Origin: Diphasiastrum complanatum
Lineage: Eukaryota; Streptophyta; Lycopodiopsida; Lycopodiales; Lycopodiaceae
DNA length: 64,000 bases
Direction: 5' to 3'
Assembly (NCBI GenBank): GCA_029204225.1
Contig: CM055111.1
Coordinates: 8,039,099 to 8,103,098, forward strand
Position 1 is the stretch's first letter, and every line of letters begins with the position of its first letter. Under the pieces are notes generated by a model. It was not told the DNA's origin, did not search any database, and saw nothing but the letters and a program-made list of their open reading frames with translations. This document shows, piece after piece, positions 32,501-45,240 of this stretch. The position numbers and the translations under genes are program-made.

Positions 32501-34700
32501 TTTCAAGGCCCATTCTGGAATGGCCAATTATGTTTTTCATGGCCCATTCTGGAACGGCCAACTATGTCTGTCAGTATACTCCCTTTTTCCCCAAGAACGT
32601 GCGAACAACTTTCCTCTGTTTATGCATTTCTGATACCTCACAAGGAAAAACAGTGACTACCAAAACAAAAGATCTCAATGATTGGAAGTTTGGTCTGATT
32701 CGTGATATTTTTAGTAGCAAGCTAACTGCAACTTGATGCAAAACTTAGAAAGTTTAAAACCTGCTCATTGTTTACATTCTGGTGACAAAAAACAAAATCA
32801 AGATGTTGATTCAAAAGACACAAGGTTTACTACAATTCTTGAAGTCGATGATGCTTGTTCTTGGCTCATTTTCTTTTGAATAATCTGCATGTTTCTCTAG
32901 GTCATTCTGTGTTTTAACAGACTATAGGTTATCCCATAGGTACAAATTGTGTAGTCCATGTAGAAAACCTTTAACCGTTTGGCTTGTCACCTATGAATCT
33001 AAAAGAATCAAAAATCAATTTCCTCTGGTATGTGTCCCATAAGCGTAAGTTAAAACCCATGCAAGAAGATTTATTGATAACTTAACCTGCTCTTGACCTT
33101 CTTGATTTTGGTAGCTTCCTGGTCAAGGACCCCATCGTTTTTGGCAGAAGAATCTCAATTATGCATTTGATGAGTATAACACAAATTTTCCGATTAAGAC
33201 TAATGCACGGTTTCGGAGAAAAGATTGCATTCAGAGTATGGCAACATTAACCCATTGAAAAAGCCTCATGTCTTAGACCATTTTTTACTAGTTACATGTG
33301 AAGTGATTACTATTTTACAGGTTTTTTCTTCTTTGTATGAGTACAGATGCTATAAACCAGTGAATTAATTCAATTGCTGTATACTTCACTGTTTCAAGAA
33401 AGTGATAAAATAAGTTTGATTCGATTTAGGTATTATTGGTTCTGTCTTTTTTATTGTAGGTTTTGGTAAGTTCAAGATGATCCATAGACCTAAATCTGAA
33501 GCTCAGGATCTTGCTTTGTTTCTAGTTTTTTTGTCTATTCTCTACTTCTTATTGATTCTTCATTACCACTGAAGGTCCATTGTGCTGGTTTTCCTTGTCT
33601 CTTTCTGTTTTGTTCTTTGTAGCTCTTAGTTGTCATTTACCTCTTAGTCAACACATATTGTACTCAGGATAATCTCTGAGAGTGAAACTTGTGCTTGGGT
33701 ATTGATGAGACGATAAATAATGCTTGGTAGGTAAGGTTGTGTTTTTCAAGTTAAATGCCAAGGACATGAATTGTTGTATATATAATATGTTCGAAGCTTT
33801 ATTTGATGGTGTTAGTGGTGATCTCCTAGCTTGAATTTGTGAGTTTAGATCTACTTTAGTCACAAAGGTATATATCTCCTTTCCAATCACACTGCTTTTT
33901 AACCAAGAAAAATTGCGTCGAAGACGTTCGAGTTATTTAGAGTTTTGTGCTAAGGGAGGGATGTGAGATGCGAACCCTAGTCTACTTATAAGGACTCCAG
34001 GGATCTCTTATAGTTGATCGTGACATCCTCCTATTACCATTTAACTTATTGATTTCTAGCAAGAGGAGGATGTCATGGTCAACCATCAGCTAAATAACAT
34101 ATAATTGAGGGTGAGGGCATATGACATCACCTCAACTAGGAATCATATGTTTAGTTAGAAAAATTTAGTGTTGTCCTAAAAGTGACTTGTTTCAAAATTC
34201 ATATTTCCTCCAGTCGATGTCCAAAATGTAAAGAATAAATAGTAATGTGGGATGGTTGAGTCAAATGTTTAATAAAAATGCATTTTCCATGTGCAAATCA
34301 ATCCATGTTTTTGCATTCTCCATGTGCATTAAGAACCCACAGATCAATATCTACAAGCAAGTAAAACACATTCACAATGCATTTATTGATACTCATAGGC
34401 CCTTGTAAACGCAAACACCAACTCTATAATGCAATACAAATCCTCTCATTTCTACCAAATTTTTTATTATGCTTTTTTTGATGGCAAACAAGATCAATCG
34501 ATCTTCAGACCATGCAGTCTTGAACGTCTCTTCTCCAAAAGAATTTAAAAATTGTGATTATCATTATAGCTCTCATACGATGGTAAATTATGAGACTTAT
34601 GTAATTAGGACCTTATCACCTAATGCTAGAAATCATCCACACATTTCATCTCAACAAATTAGATTCATATTACAAGAGAATAAAGCATACAACCATTGTT
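29577..34700. other. 3' flank of the PHD gene and long intergenic stretch
   Basis: No credible coding region on either strand; open frames are short, AT-rich and without domains. The first 1-2 kb are T-rich and may include 3' UTR or downstream intron sequence of the PHD gene (for example an acceptor-like TGTGTGCAG at 31153). No tRNA or other RNA gene was recognised. Confidence 0.5.
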
Positions 34701-34721
34701 GTTACAATCTCCACTCTCATA

Positions 34722-34985
34722 AAGGGGTTGGTTGCACCCTTTGGGATTTGATGACCATTTAGGCATGCAAACCATTATTCAATATTACAAGTCGTCAAGA
34801 CTCGCTAAGTAATGCTTAACTATACAATAATGTATAGATATACATGTTACATGTCGATACAAAACTTTTGATGAGAGCTATAGAGTGAAATGTATAAATT
34901 CAAATTCACTTCAATAACATCAATAGGCCTTCACACATTACAAATAAGCTATCATGTAATTCTAGCTTCTATGACATAAGCATTA
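34722..34985 (+). repeat. Dispersed repeat, copy B (partner at 25145-25405)
   Basis: Same family as copy A, same orientation, with small indels between the shared blocks. Flanks and ends are not sharp enough to define element termini. Confidence 0.85.
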
Positions 34986-35829
34986 CCAACTTTCTAACTT
35001 CTCAATCCTTTTTATAAGAGATGATATTAATCAATGATTGCCATATGTCCAATACAAAATTCAAAATTCACTACATTGTCATCAGGCTGTCTTTGTATAT
35101 CTCTGTCTACATCTCCACAACTTAGTTTTTTTTTTCCCCAAAAAAGAGCTTCGACAATTAGGAAAAGGTGGTGTTAACACAATTTTGAAATAGATGATGG
35201 ATTTTGACAAATAGTGCTGGTCGAAATATGACTATATGACGTGTTACACACTTAGAACACACAACAACACGTGTCATTCATGGGATTGAAATATCTGTCG
35301 ACACAAGGCATTGTTATATGGCAAACACGTGTTAAAATTTTGCCATGTGGACTTGTTATATCTGTCAAAAGTCGACGGACAGATCATCGATTCAGACATT
35401 GAAAAAGTTAACATGACCTTTGTACTATGTGCTAGACATCATATTATGATGAATTTTGGCTTGTCAAGTTCCAACATTTGTTTGGATTTTCAATTTTGCA
35501 CAAAAGTCCCAACACTCAGAACTTCATAAGAGCCTCAAAATACACTCAAAGTTGAGAAAGTCGCAAAAGTAGCAAACTTTGAGCTTATAAAAGTGTAACA
35601 ATGAAGACTTGTGGCATAAATAATCAAGGTTACCAAGATAAATTATAAACTTTTAAATTTATAATATACCACAAGAAGATTTGAGGTGACTTTTCAAACT
35701 CATCATTTTTTCTATGAAGAAGATTCTAAAATGGATTTTTAAGGCAGGCTTCTTAAACCATTTAGCAAATGTATAATTATGTTGTTAATTTGCAATTAAT
35801 AAGTGATTATGTTTTATATAGAAGGAAGA

Positions 35830-36475
35830 TCTTGCACTAGATTCTGAGTCGACATTTTCTGAATACTATTGAAGTTAAGATGGCCTAATCTGAAATGCCA
35901 AAGCATATCAGTTGATTCAAAACTGGATGTATGAAGAGCTTGACTATTAGAATAATAGAAGTGGCTGAGTTTGTATAGATGGCCACTTCTTCTCTCGAAA
36001 GCTAGAACTTTTCAAGACTTGTCAAGAATTGTGCAACCATCTATATCGAATTCGAACATAAGACCTGAATTAGTGATTCTACTAATTGAGAGCATATTTT
36101 TGGTCAGATTTGGAACGTGGAGAACATTGTATAGCAACTTGACTTTACCTCTCTGAAATTCGACCCTGACTGTTCTTTCACCCCCGATAGAATGAGATGA
36201 GTTGTCTCCAAGTTGCACAAATCGAGAGTGGTTGAATTACTTGTAATCCTTGAACCAGTCTTGATGGTGAGTCATACGTTGAGTTGCTCTAGTGTCCGGA
36301 TACCAAGAATCAATATCATGTTGTTCTCCTACCTTGGTCATGAAAGCTGCTTCATCTTCCTCTGATCGAGTGACTGGTTGTAGCACTATTATGTGCTTGT
36401 TGTTGGAACTGCTTCTTCTTCTCATTGTTGTATCTTCTATGACTGAGCCAGTTGCAGTCATTTTTTCCATAAGGT
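35830..36475 (-). pseudogene. Ty1/Copia protease / pre-integrase fragment, minus strand
   Basis: Minus-strand frames read in order: DSWYPDTRATQRMTHHQDWF (the protease DTGA-type site, altered to DTRA), then GERTVRVEFQRGKVKLLYNVLHVP and LTKNMLSISRITNSGL, then LWHFRLGHLNFNSIQKM, the pre-integrase zinc region. Breaks occur near 36220 and 36010. No integrase core follows. It lies head-on to the duplicated plus-strand Copia block beginning at 36790. Confidence 0.85.
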
Positions 36476-36634
36476 TTTTGAAAGTGTTGAGATGACTCGA
36501 AACACTATCTGCGTCAAATATGTGAAAGATTCAACTAGTTTGATCATATTTGCTATATTTTCATATTTGACAAATTGAGGCCAACTTTGTTTAAGACTTA
36601 GATATTGACTTTTCAAAGTTCATTAGTCTAAATT

Positions 36635-37015
36635 TCATTTAAGGTTGTCGATCAATGTATTATTTACAAGATCGTCAGACAAGATTTCAGACATCTCAGC
36701 GGAAGGGACAATTAGTGAGAGGGCTGCATATGTATATTCTGGAAATTTCTCTTTAATGTACAATTGTTGAATGGATAGAAGTGCATAGGAAATGAGAGAA
36801 CCAATATTTACATAATTGTAAGTATGGTATGGTCTGGTTATTGGAAGTATTTTTTTTTTAACTTCCTCCAAATAATGAGAATAGTTAGCTTCCCAATCTG
36901 TGTAAATTTCCCACAAATTAGGGAATAACATTCGACGAGAGAATCTAGAAAGGATTGGATTAGAGCTAGGAACAATTTCTTTAACATCAAAAATGTTAAT
37001 GAGTCTAAATTGCAT
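36635..37015 (-). pseudogene. Probable Copia gag-like frame, minus strand, spanning the duplication edge
   Basis: A 126-codon frame on the same strand and just upstream of the minus-strand Copia protease fragment, so probably its gag N-terminal part, although I see no zinc knuckle. Its first two thirds lie inside the duplicated block, matching the complement of positions 1-220. Confidence 0.4.
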
Positions 37016-37853
37016 GTTCTCCTTAATAGCCTTGGTTAAGAGTACTGTGACAATGGAGAATTAAGCTTGAGGCTAGTTCGTGTGCATGCGAGGGATGTAT
37101 AGGAGTCCATGCATTTTTTTTGTTTTGCATCTGTATTAACTAGTGGTGGTTATACACAACATATAAAGCCTGGCAATGCTATGTGGGCAATGCCGAGGAG
37201 CAAGCTCCTAACAAGTCACTATGCAATGGTTGGGATTTCAGCATGTGCCTTCCTGGTCATAATCAACAACTCTACCCATACACTGTGCTGACTGGAGAAG
37301 TCCATGCACTTTCAAGCTTAGGTCTTTGCTCTATATTGCCATTTAAACTTGATAATAATTTAAATATTGTGCATCATGATGCTAGTGCAATTAGTAAACC
37401 TTTGCAAAGAAGAAAAAGGTACCAGTAATAAATTATCAAATGATAAGGTGGTGTTTACAACTCCAATAAGTACTAATTGCATTTCATTTTAGTACTTCCA
37501 TAGTCTCTTATATCTTATTTGTCCTAATTTTTTATGCTTCAAAGTTTTGAACCTTTCTAGGCACATTCTTTGATCACATATATTGGACTAAGATGATATT
37601 ACCATATCTTGTTGGCCCACATTGTAAATGAACCTAGAAAATATTATGATTACTTCTACTTGCTTCGAAACATTTCATTGATGAGCTTATATCTTGGTTT
37701 TCATCTCAATGACAATCCATGTATCTTGTTATTTGGTATGGATAAGTTCTATGCATATGCTTAGGTAAGGTTTTGGATAATATGTACTAGCATTGGCTTT
37801 AGGAAAAGGGCCCACTTGAGTGGTTATTTTGATGACATTTTTTTGCTTCCTTT

Positions 37854-39161
37854 GTGGCCCTAATGCATTCTAAAATGGTCGAAAGTGCTCTGAAATGGCC
37901 GCAAACGAACCTAATGCGGTCCATTGCGATCTCAAATGGCCACAAGTGTCTGATTGATCTTCAAGAGATCTTGATCAATGAAGAAGATAGGCTTCAAGCA
38001 AGAGGTGGATCTTCGTCAACATCTCAAGTTGGAGAGGAGGCTATGTTCATCAAGGTCAAAAGCAAAAGCAAGTGGTCTAAAGGGCAAGATCAAGGGGAGC
38101 CTTCTTCAAATGGAAAAAAGAAAGATAAATCAAAGCTCAAGTGCTTTTATTGTGGCACCAAAGGACACTTTGCAAGTGAGTGCAACAAGAAGAAGAGAGA
38201 TCAAGGAGACAAGCAAGGTAATCTTACTCTTGATGAGGATGGTTTGGATGTCCAAGATGCAAATGATGATGCTTTTGTGATGTCTAAATGTATGCTTGCT
38301 AATGATGGAGATCTAAATGTATGTCTAAATGTATGCTTGCTAACGATGGAAATTGATAGTAGAGCAATTTCACACATGACTTTTCACAAAGAGTATTTCA
38401 CTTCTTTGTTGGCATATGGAGATGACAAGAGGGTGATCTACACGGCCAATGATGGTAAGTGTGCAATCAAAGGCATTGGCACAAATCCTATTTCTCTTTC
38501 TACAAATAGGAACGTTCATTTGGAGGATGTTTTGTTTATTCCATCTATTACCAAGAATTTACTTAGTGTGAGTCAATTGTAAAAGGTAGGGAAAGTTGTT
38601 CAAACTAGAAGCTTGTGTTATTGCTGACCAAGTTGGATGTGTTGCAAGAGAGCAAATACCTATTCAAGAGGTTTGGCATAAAAGGATGTGACACCTCAAC
38701 TTCAAGTCATTGGAGATAATGGCTAAAAAAAGGTTCTGATAGGCCTTCCAAGTTTCTTAAGTGGCATCAATCATGTTTGTGAGTCTTGTACTTTGTCTAA
38801 GTCACATAGACTACCTTATACTAGATCTACAAAGCCTTTTCAAGTTGTACATTTGGATATCCATGAAATCACTACAATTAGCAATAGTGGAGCTAAGATG
38901 TATGTAACTTTCATTGATAATTTTAGTAGATTTTGTTGGATCTATCTACTAAAGAGCAAAGATGAAATGTATGATGTCTTTGTTAAGTTCAAGAATGCAA
39001 GGGAGAACCAATTTTGCACAAGGATCAAGTGCTTAAGGAGTGACAATGGTGGAGAGTACATATCTACCAAGTTCCAGGCTTTTTGTGATGAGCATGGGAT
39101 TAAGAGTGAGTATACAACCCCACAACAAAATGGAGTGGCTGAGAGGAAGAATAGGACTTTA
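37854..39161 (+). pseudogene. Ty1/Copia gag-protease-integrase remnant (copy 2)
   Basis: Counterpart of 1059-2407. Here the 41-bp insertion is missing, so gag zinc knuckle and protease region stay in one 242-codon frame (37854-38582). The integrase frame at 38793-39161 reads HLDIHE where copy 1 has HSDIHE. Stops remain between the two frames, and the frame is again lost at the inserted LTR. Confidence 0.9.
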
Positions 39162-39351
39162 TGTGAAGGTGCCCCGACAACAATAGTACTTTATTATTTG
39201 ATTCATGTTTGATCAAGTTCTATTAGAGCTTGCATCTCATTTTGTGTGTAGATGCTGATTTTTCTACATTGGTGACATTGGTAGAGTATCTTCTTTTGTA
39301 ACCCAAGATGTTTTTGTGAATTGGATCATCAATGATTTGAACTCCTTCACA
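39162..39351 (+). repeat. Short Copia-type LTR (copy 2)
   Basis: Counterpart of 2408-2597, TGTGAAGG...CTTCACA, directly followed by a primer site. Confidence 0.6.
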
Positions 39352-39363
39352 TGGTATCAGAGC
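39352..39363 (+). other. Primer binding site, initiator tRNA-Met (exact)
   Basis: TGGTATCAGAGC, abutting the LTR end CA. Confidence 0.85.
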
Positions 39364-40108
39364 TTGTGTTTCAGATTATGAAAGTGAAAATCATATCTAT
39401 CAATGATTTGGTGAAAATATCAAGGCTAGAGCATGCTAGAGAGGATTCTACATCAAAATCGAGTTTTTTGCTTTTGTAGATTGGAACTTTGGTAGATCAA
39501 AACCCTATATAGGTCTATAAACTTGATCAATTCTGATTTTTGATTTCACATATTGGATCTGGCCGATTTTTGGATCATTGGATCAACCTAAGTGGTGGCT
39601 AATAGATTGCATATCAAATTTTTAGCATTTGCATGTAGATTTGGAATAGTCAATTTTTTGTGATTTTGTCAAAACCCTAATTTTGATTGGATCTCTAGAT
39701 AGTGAGGTTGCTGGACTTCATTTGAGTGTGTTTCAATCTTATAAAGTGGCAAACATCATTAGATTGAGGATAGATCATCTACAATTGAGGAATCTCATTT
39801 GCTTACTTTGTTGGAAAGGAAATGATCTCATAAGATGCTGTGATTATCGTAGATTGATATAGTACTTTTGCTTCCAAAAACACATTGGAAGCTTCTACAA
39901 GTGGGCGATGTCTCAAGAGCAATCGTTGTTGGCTAACTCTGACGAATCCCCAAGATACTCGATCAAAGCTAACCAAGAGCACCTCTCACCTTAGACCAAG
40001 GAGGTCTCTGAGAACATGAGACAAACATAGATTGAGAGCCGAGAAGTACTAGTTAAGAATGTCAAGCAAGAACTGTGTAAGCCTCATGGTGAATCTTGAA
40101 AGATGGAA

Positions 40109-40626
40109 TGACCATGTAGGAGCTAGTATTTCTAGGCTAATGTAATAAATGCAAGTAGACCACTTTTAAAGAAAGTAGAGTGAGCCACCTTTTGTTGGTG
40201 ACCTCTAGTGGAGAGCATTATTCCACTTGTAGTTTGTAAAATGTGGAAATGCCACTAGGATGCCACCTAATGAGCTCTCTTGTTTATTTAAGAGACTCAC
40301 CCTTTGTAGAAGGGAGATTTTTGTGTAATGCATCTACTCCATGTCCAAATGAGAAGAGCCTCCACGAGTTTGATGTATCCTTTGAGCTCCTTGATCATGA
40401 TTGTTTTCTTGAGTGATTCTCTTATGATCATGACCTTCCATCCCTTGTGTGTGATTGTGGATTTAGTGGTGGATTAGTTTTATTTCTTGTTTGTGAAACT
40501 AGAGTGGATTAGATTTCTTTCTTTCTTGTGGATTAATATAGGAATCAGCATTCAGGTAAACTAAATAGGTTGGGTTTGTGGTGTAAATCTTGCATATCCT
40601 CTTACAATCTAGTTCTTGATGTTCTT
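40109..40626 (+). repeat. LARD 5' LTR (copy 2)
   Basis: Counterpart of 3356-3873, nearly identical to it and far more similar to it than to the 3' LTR at 7290-7793. This dates the segmental duplication later than the LARD insertion. Confidence 0.75.
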
Positions 40627-41888
40627 GGGTTGTCCAAGAATCAAGAAATGAGTGTTTCTTGATCCTTGGACTGTCAAAATGCTATCTAGTTTAGTTAGTT
40701 TCTTGTTTTTGGAATGTATGATAGCTTAGTTTTAGTTGTTAGGATCCGTTCAATTCATTTGCAGCATTAAAGTAGGATTTCATGGCATTTCAACCACTTT
40801 ACACGTTGATTTCTTGGTTGAATGGTCTCTTGATAGTAGTTCATGATAGTCGTGCGCAGTTCTTCACTTGCATCAAACAGATCCATTTCTTCATATTGGA
40901 GTTTTGTCAAATCTCAACCGACGGGTTTTGTCAAATCCCAATCGACGGGTTATGTCAGATCTCAACCGATGGATTTTTATCAGATCTCAGCCGACGCGAG
41001 TCTCTCAAGTCTCGACCGACGCATCTCCATCAAATTTCGATCGACGCTTCTCATTCAAAATCCAACGAACAGACACGTCCCATCGCGCCCGAACCCACCC
41101 GACGGCGTCCATAAATGCCATCACCTCGATGCCATTCACACCTCAACGAAGTGCAAATTTTGGAGCTCTCTGGCAACGATCTACTGGCGATTTCCTTGCT
41201 CACCTACACGGTCCTGGCGCTCTCTCATTTTGTGCATCAGTCATCGCTTCCACACCATCTCCACCCACTATCAGCCATCCTCGTGTGTTTCCCATTGAGA
41301 GCATAATCACAAACCGTCTCCAAACCTAATATCGCCAGTGAAAAACAAAACATTTGAAACATTTTGCATGTTGAGGGGTAGTGTCACGCAAGCATTCAAC
41401 ACGCTTCTGTTACACTATTGACTATCACATTATAATCATAAACACTTTTCTTTCATCATTTCCATACATCCGACCTCACCAAAAGTTATTTTCCTTACAT
41501 CTCCCAATATCTTCACTCCTTCCACTCTTCACAAACATATACCGACATCTTCTTTTTCTGAACTTCTACCTTCCATCATTCCTATCCCACCTTATTCTGT
41601 TTCCACCCTTTTAGTTCACACCATACTTTGTTTGCCACACATTTTTCACCCTTCTATTGACAACACCTCCACTTTTACACACCTTCCTTCCCAACCTCAG
41701 TTTTTCACAGTCCATTCCTTTCGCACCATAACTCCCTTCACCCAGATTTTCCATTACATCTCAGCCGACGCCCTCCGCTCACATCGCAGCCAACGCCCTC
41801 CGCTCACATCTCAACCGACACCCGTTATCCTGTCTGAAATCTCAACCAACACCTTTTCTCCAGAACCTTGTTTCCTAGTTTTTTAATC

Positions 41889-42791
41889 ATGTCTATCAAC
41901 CCTACCTCCAGTTTTGATGACCCTGATGCAAATAAGCTCGACATCCAATTGTCCAAATTGGATATTACTGAAATGGAACACTGGTACCAACAGATAACAT
42001 CCCTCTTTTAAGCTATTGAGTTCCAGATGTCGGTCCTGACAGGGTATCAAAGCCCGTACCTCGTGCATATGATATATGCCAATTACAATGCTACAGCAAG
42101 GTCGTGCCAACTAATAGTTCCTCCTGTGAGGAACTATGTTTATAACATATCATTTGCACCGACCGACTTGCAACCATTTGGGTTCCCACGAGGACCGAAT
42201 GCTGTCACCAAGACACTTCAAAAAATCGAACAGACAACATATTTTAAATTCATTGATCCCATCGTGGACAAGTGGAAGAACAAGGACGGGTACAGAGTCG
42301 AAGCAATCAATGATCCACAAAAAAGCAGCATGTGCGTACTTGGCAAAGTGCACACAACGACCAAGAACCAAGTTGCAGAGGGTACCAATGTTCCTGTTTC
42401 ACATGATGGCAGATTCACGACTGCATGCCCAAAACCTCTATGATTGGGCATAGTTTGTTTTGAATTGCCTTCATGAGTGCATTAAGAACAATCAACCGAT
42501 AATAGTACTCGGATATCTCTTGAGAGATATCACCCTCCACCAAGTCCAAAACGGGCCAAAGCTTCAACAACACCTATAACTTGCGGACAAGGCATGGGAC
42601 ATTCCCATTGAGTCAAAAAAGTCCAAGCGTGCACGATCAAGAGCTACTTCACCATTGGGATCCCAGCCTAAACGAGTAAACACCAGTATTCTCCCTCTGG
42701 TACAAAAGCAAAGAAGCCCACAACCGAATCCACAAGCAGCCATAACCCAAAGCTTAAGAGGCCGATACCTCCAAGGCCCAGTTGCCAGAGT
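41889..42791 (+). pseudogene. Unrecognised LARD ORF (copy 2, broken)
   Basis: Counterpart of 5136-6014. The start MSINPTSSFDDPDANKL is kept. An in-frame TAA arises near 42007, a few bases differ around 42320, and a TAA replaces CAA near 42578 (CACCTATAAC). The 3' end is lost at the duplication edge. Confidence 0.45.
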
Positions 42792-42977
42792 TAGAATTAA
42801 AGTAGAATCACTATGCTACTGTACTATGGGTCCTATCAGTTGATAAGGATCAGTTGGCCTCGCCACAAGGCAAGTCGACGGGACACGCATCCCGCCAACG
42901 ACAACCTAGGTCATGCATGGGTTGCCTAAGTGAACAACTATATGTACAGTGTAATTTCATTTTGAGAAATACAGTTG

Positions 42978-43412
42978 CTATGTGAGGTTGTTGTGGAGAG
43001 TGTTTTCTATCTGTGTTATTGTGTAGCATGCAAATCTGTGTTCCTGTTCGAAGCAAATTCTAAGTGTTTCATCTATTGTTTCTTTTTTTTTTTGAAAGCA
43101 TTTACTAGCAAAGTGTTCTTTTATGCCACAATGAAAACACACTAGCTTTGACTTATCTCTCTTCTTACAATCAAATGAAGAAGTATCACCATGATAAAAG
43201 TTGTCTTTCTTAAAACCTTTGCCTTTGAAGTTGCCCTTTGAGAAGACTGCCTTTTCTTTTCCTCCATGAGTAGAAGTGCCTCCACGTTTTGCTTGTGACC
43301 TATGCTCTTCAAGCACGAAGACATCTTGCAAGTCTTTAACACTTGGAAAAGTCTTTTGAATGTCAAAGCTTTCTACAAGATTAGCATGATCATCCAACAA
43401 CCCCTTAAGCAT
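42978..43412 (-). pseudogene. Ty1/Copia gag fragment, minus strand
   Basis: A 144-codon frame with the CX2CX4HX4C knuckle CFHCGIKEHFASKC near the middle, and the gag-typical KKRDKSKLVCFHC and basic linkers. It resembles the gag at 37854 but is on the opposite strand and diverged. No start or downstream pol is attached. Confidence 0.75.
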
Positions 43413-43589
43413 ATGTACATTTGTCTTGTTCTGTTTTTGAGTTCATGTCGGTTGTTGCGAACACGACAACAAGAAAAATACGCGAGGCATAACTTGAACA
43501 AGTTCTATATCCTGAATACTTTCATCTATGCATGCTAGATCGCCATTCTTTAAGATAAAAATGTAAGCATTTCTCCTTGCTTGTTTTCT

Positions 43590-43796
43590 AAGCTAGGTCA
43601 GCTTCAAGTGGGTGAAACGACAATTTCATACAATATTCAAAGTTTTATTCAATGTGCTACATTGCAAGAACAAGCCATTGATCTACTATTTTGTCAATCA
43701 GAAAATCAAGTGGCTAATATATTGACTAAGAATTCACTCTTCTCTATTTTTATTTCACTACTTAGTCTTATCAATTGTAAGTTCAATTATAGGTGA
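43590..43796 (+). pseudogene. Ty1/Copia RNase H C-terminal scrap
   Basis: The frame ends with IDLLFCQSENQVANILTK, matching the conserved Copia C-terminal motif (usually YCxSxDQxADIxTK). Nothing upstream is recognisable. Confidence 0.65.
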
Positions 43797-43868
43797 ACAT
43801 TTGGTAGTTCTAAGTTTGTCTTTTCTATAAACTATTGTATCCTTCTTTCAATGACGATAGTTCAGGTG

Positions 43869-43871
<3 letters not shown>

Positions 43872-43918
<47 letters not shown>
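43872..43918. repeat. (GT)n microsatellite
   Basis: Uninterrupted GT dinucleotide run of about 47 bp. It generates spurious His/Thr frames on the minus strand. Confidence 0.97.
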
Positions 43919-43919
<1 letters not shown>

Positions 43920-44749
43920 CAAAAGAATAGGTGATGAGAGAGGGGAGGGTAAGAGAGTGTGCGGGAGGTGGTTCAGAAGAAATATGTGGGAGTAGGTCGA
44001 GTAAAGAGAGAAATGGATAAATCAAATAGGAAGGCAATTAGAGAGAGAAGAACACTATGAGAGAGAGCACAACCTATGGAAAATATAGGACATAGAGAAA
44101 TAGAATGGAATGTGATATAGTACTTTCCCAATCAAGATTGATTGTTGAAGCATGTATCTTTGTTGTAAAGCAAATAATGGAATCTCCGCAACTCCAAGCC
44201 ACTTCTCCAACCTCCCAACACTTAGAAAGAGACACCTATATATGCTTGGGTGAGGAAGTAATTGAGTGTATGCTTGGAATGAGTATAGCTCAATAAGAAC
44301 TCAAATGAAAGTCTCTAAACTTAAGTTTTGATGAGTCATAAATGAAAAGAGAATAATTTGAAAACTCCAAACCTTTTTTCAACATGCAAGAAAGGGTGTC
44401 CTAGTCAATAATCAAAGGACCTTTTAAGGAATAGAAAGTGACCACAGTCAAATCTGATATGGATGAGCATCATTTGTGGATAAGCATAAGGTATATGGTA
44501 AGAGAGATGTCAATTGAATTATGAGCCATCTTGTCCTTGCATAATATGCTTAATATTTTCTAGCAAAGGTTATCAAGATTGCCAACACCCCATCTTATTA
44601 TCTTCTAGCAAAGTTTATCAAGATTGCCAACCTCTCATCATGGTGATAGAAGATTTAGGGTTAATTAATTCCTAGATGTTCCCATCATTTCATATAGATC
44701 CCAAAATCATTTCTTGTGGTTACTTTAGAGCCAATCGTGTGGTTGCAAC

Positions 44750-45232
44750 CAACGTTGGGCGGGTATCAAAGTTTTTGATACCAATCGGGTCAGCGTATTG
44801 CAGTTTTTTAGAAAATGTAATACCAGCAAGGTATCAACATAAGGAGATATAGGAGTTATAGACTAGTATAGACCGGCTGGTATAGACCAGGCTGGTATCA
44901 CAAGGGTGATACCAGCCGGTTATCAACTCCGGTATCAACATGTATGAATTGTTATAAATACACTTTTTAAAGTGTAATATCATAATTTAAAATATAAAAA
45001 ATCTGAGATATCAAAAAAAATACTAAAAATAGTACTACTATTGATACCACAGCAAAAATCCACAAAATCTCTCCAACCTGGGTATCAACATGAATAGTAA
45101 AATAGTTAATACTGGGTGTCCGATTCTAGATCCTGGTATTAGAAATCATATACCAGTTGGGTCGGTTTTTTAATACCATGTTTATACCCATTATTGATAC
45201 CAGCCGTGACCCTATATACCTGCCCAACACTG
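44750..45232. mobile_element. hAT-type MITE with GGTATCA palindromes (483 bp)
   Basis: The ends are inverted: CAACGTTGGGCGGGTAT at the left and the complement of CAGTGTTGGGCAGGTAT at the right. It is flanked by a perfect 8-bp target duplication GTTGCAAC (44742-44749 and 45233-45240). The CA(G)TG...GGGC ends with 8-bp duplications are the hallmark of hAT transposons. Inside, GGTATCA/TGATACC motifs are repeated many times around an AT-rich core. No coding sequence, so it depends on a transposase elsewhere. Confidence 0.88.
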
Positions 45233-45240
45233 GTTGCAAC

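Larger units (their letters stand above)
36790..42791. repeat. Segmental duplication, copy 2 (direct repeat of 1-6037)
   Basis: Same order and orientation as copy 1 at an offset of 36789 to 36795, dropping to 36753 after indels. It includes the Copia body, the short LTR with primer site, the LARD 5' LTR and most of the LARD interior. It ends at ...CCCAGTTGCCAGA, after which copy 1 continues into the LARD 3' half and copy 2 switches to unrelated sequence. Confidence 0.93.

Noticed and set aside
43830-44040. His/Thr-rich minus-strand frame
   Set aside because: It arises from the GT microsatellite.
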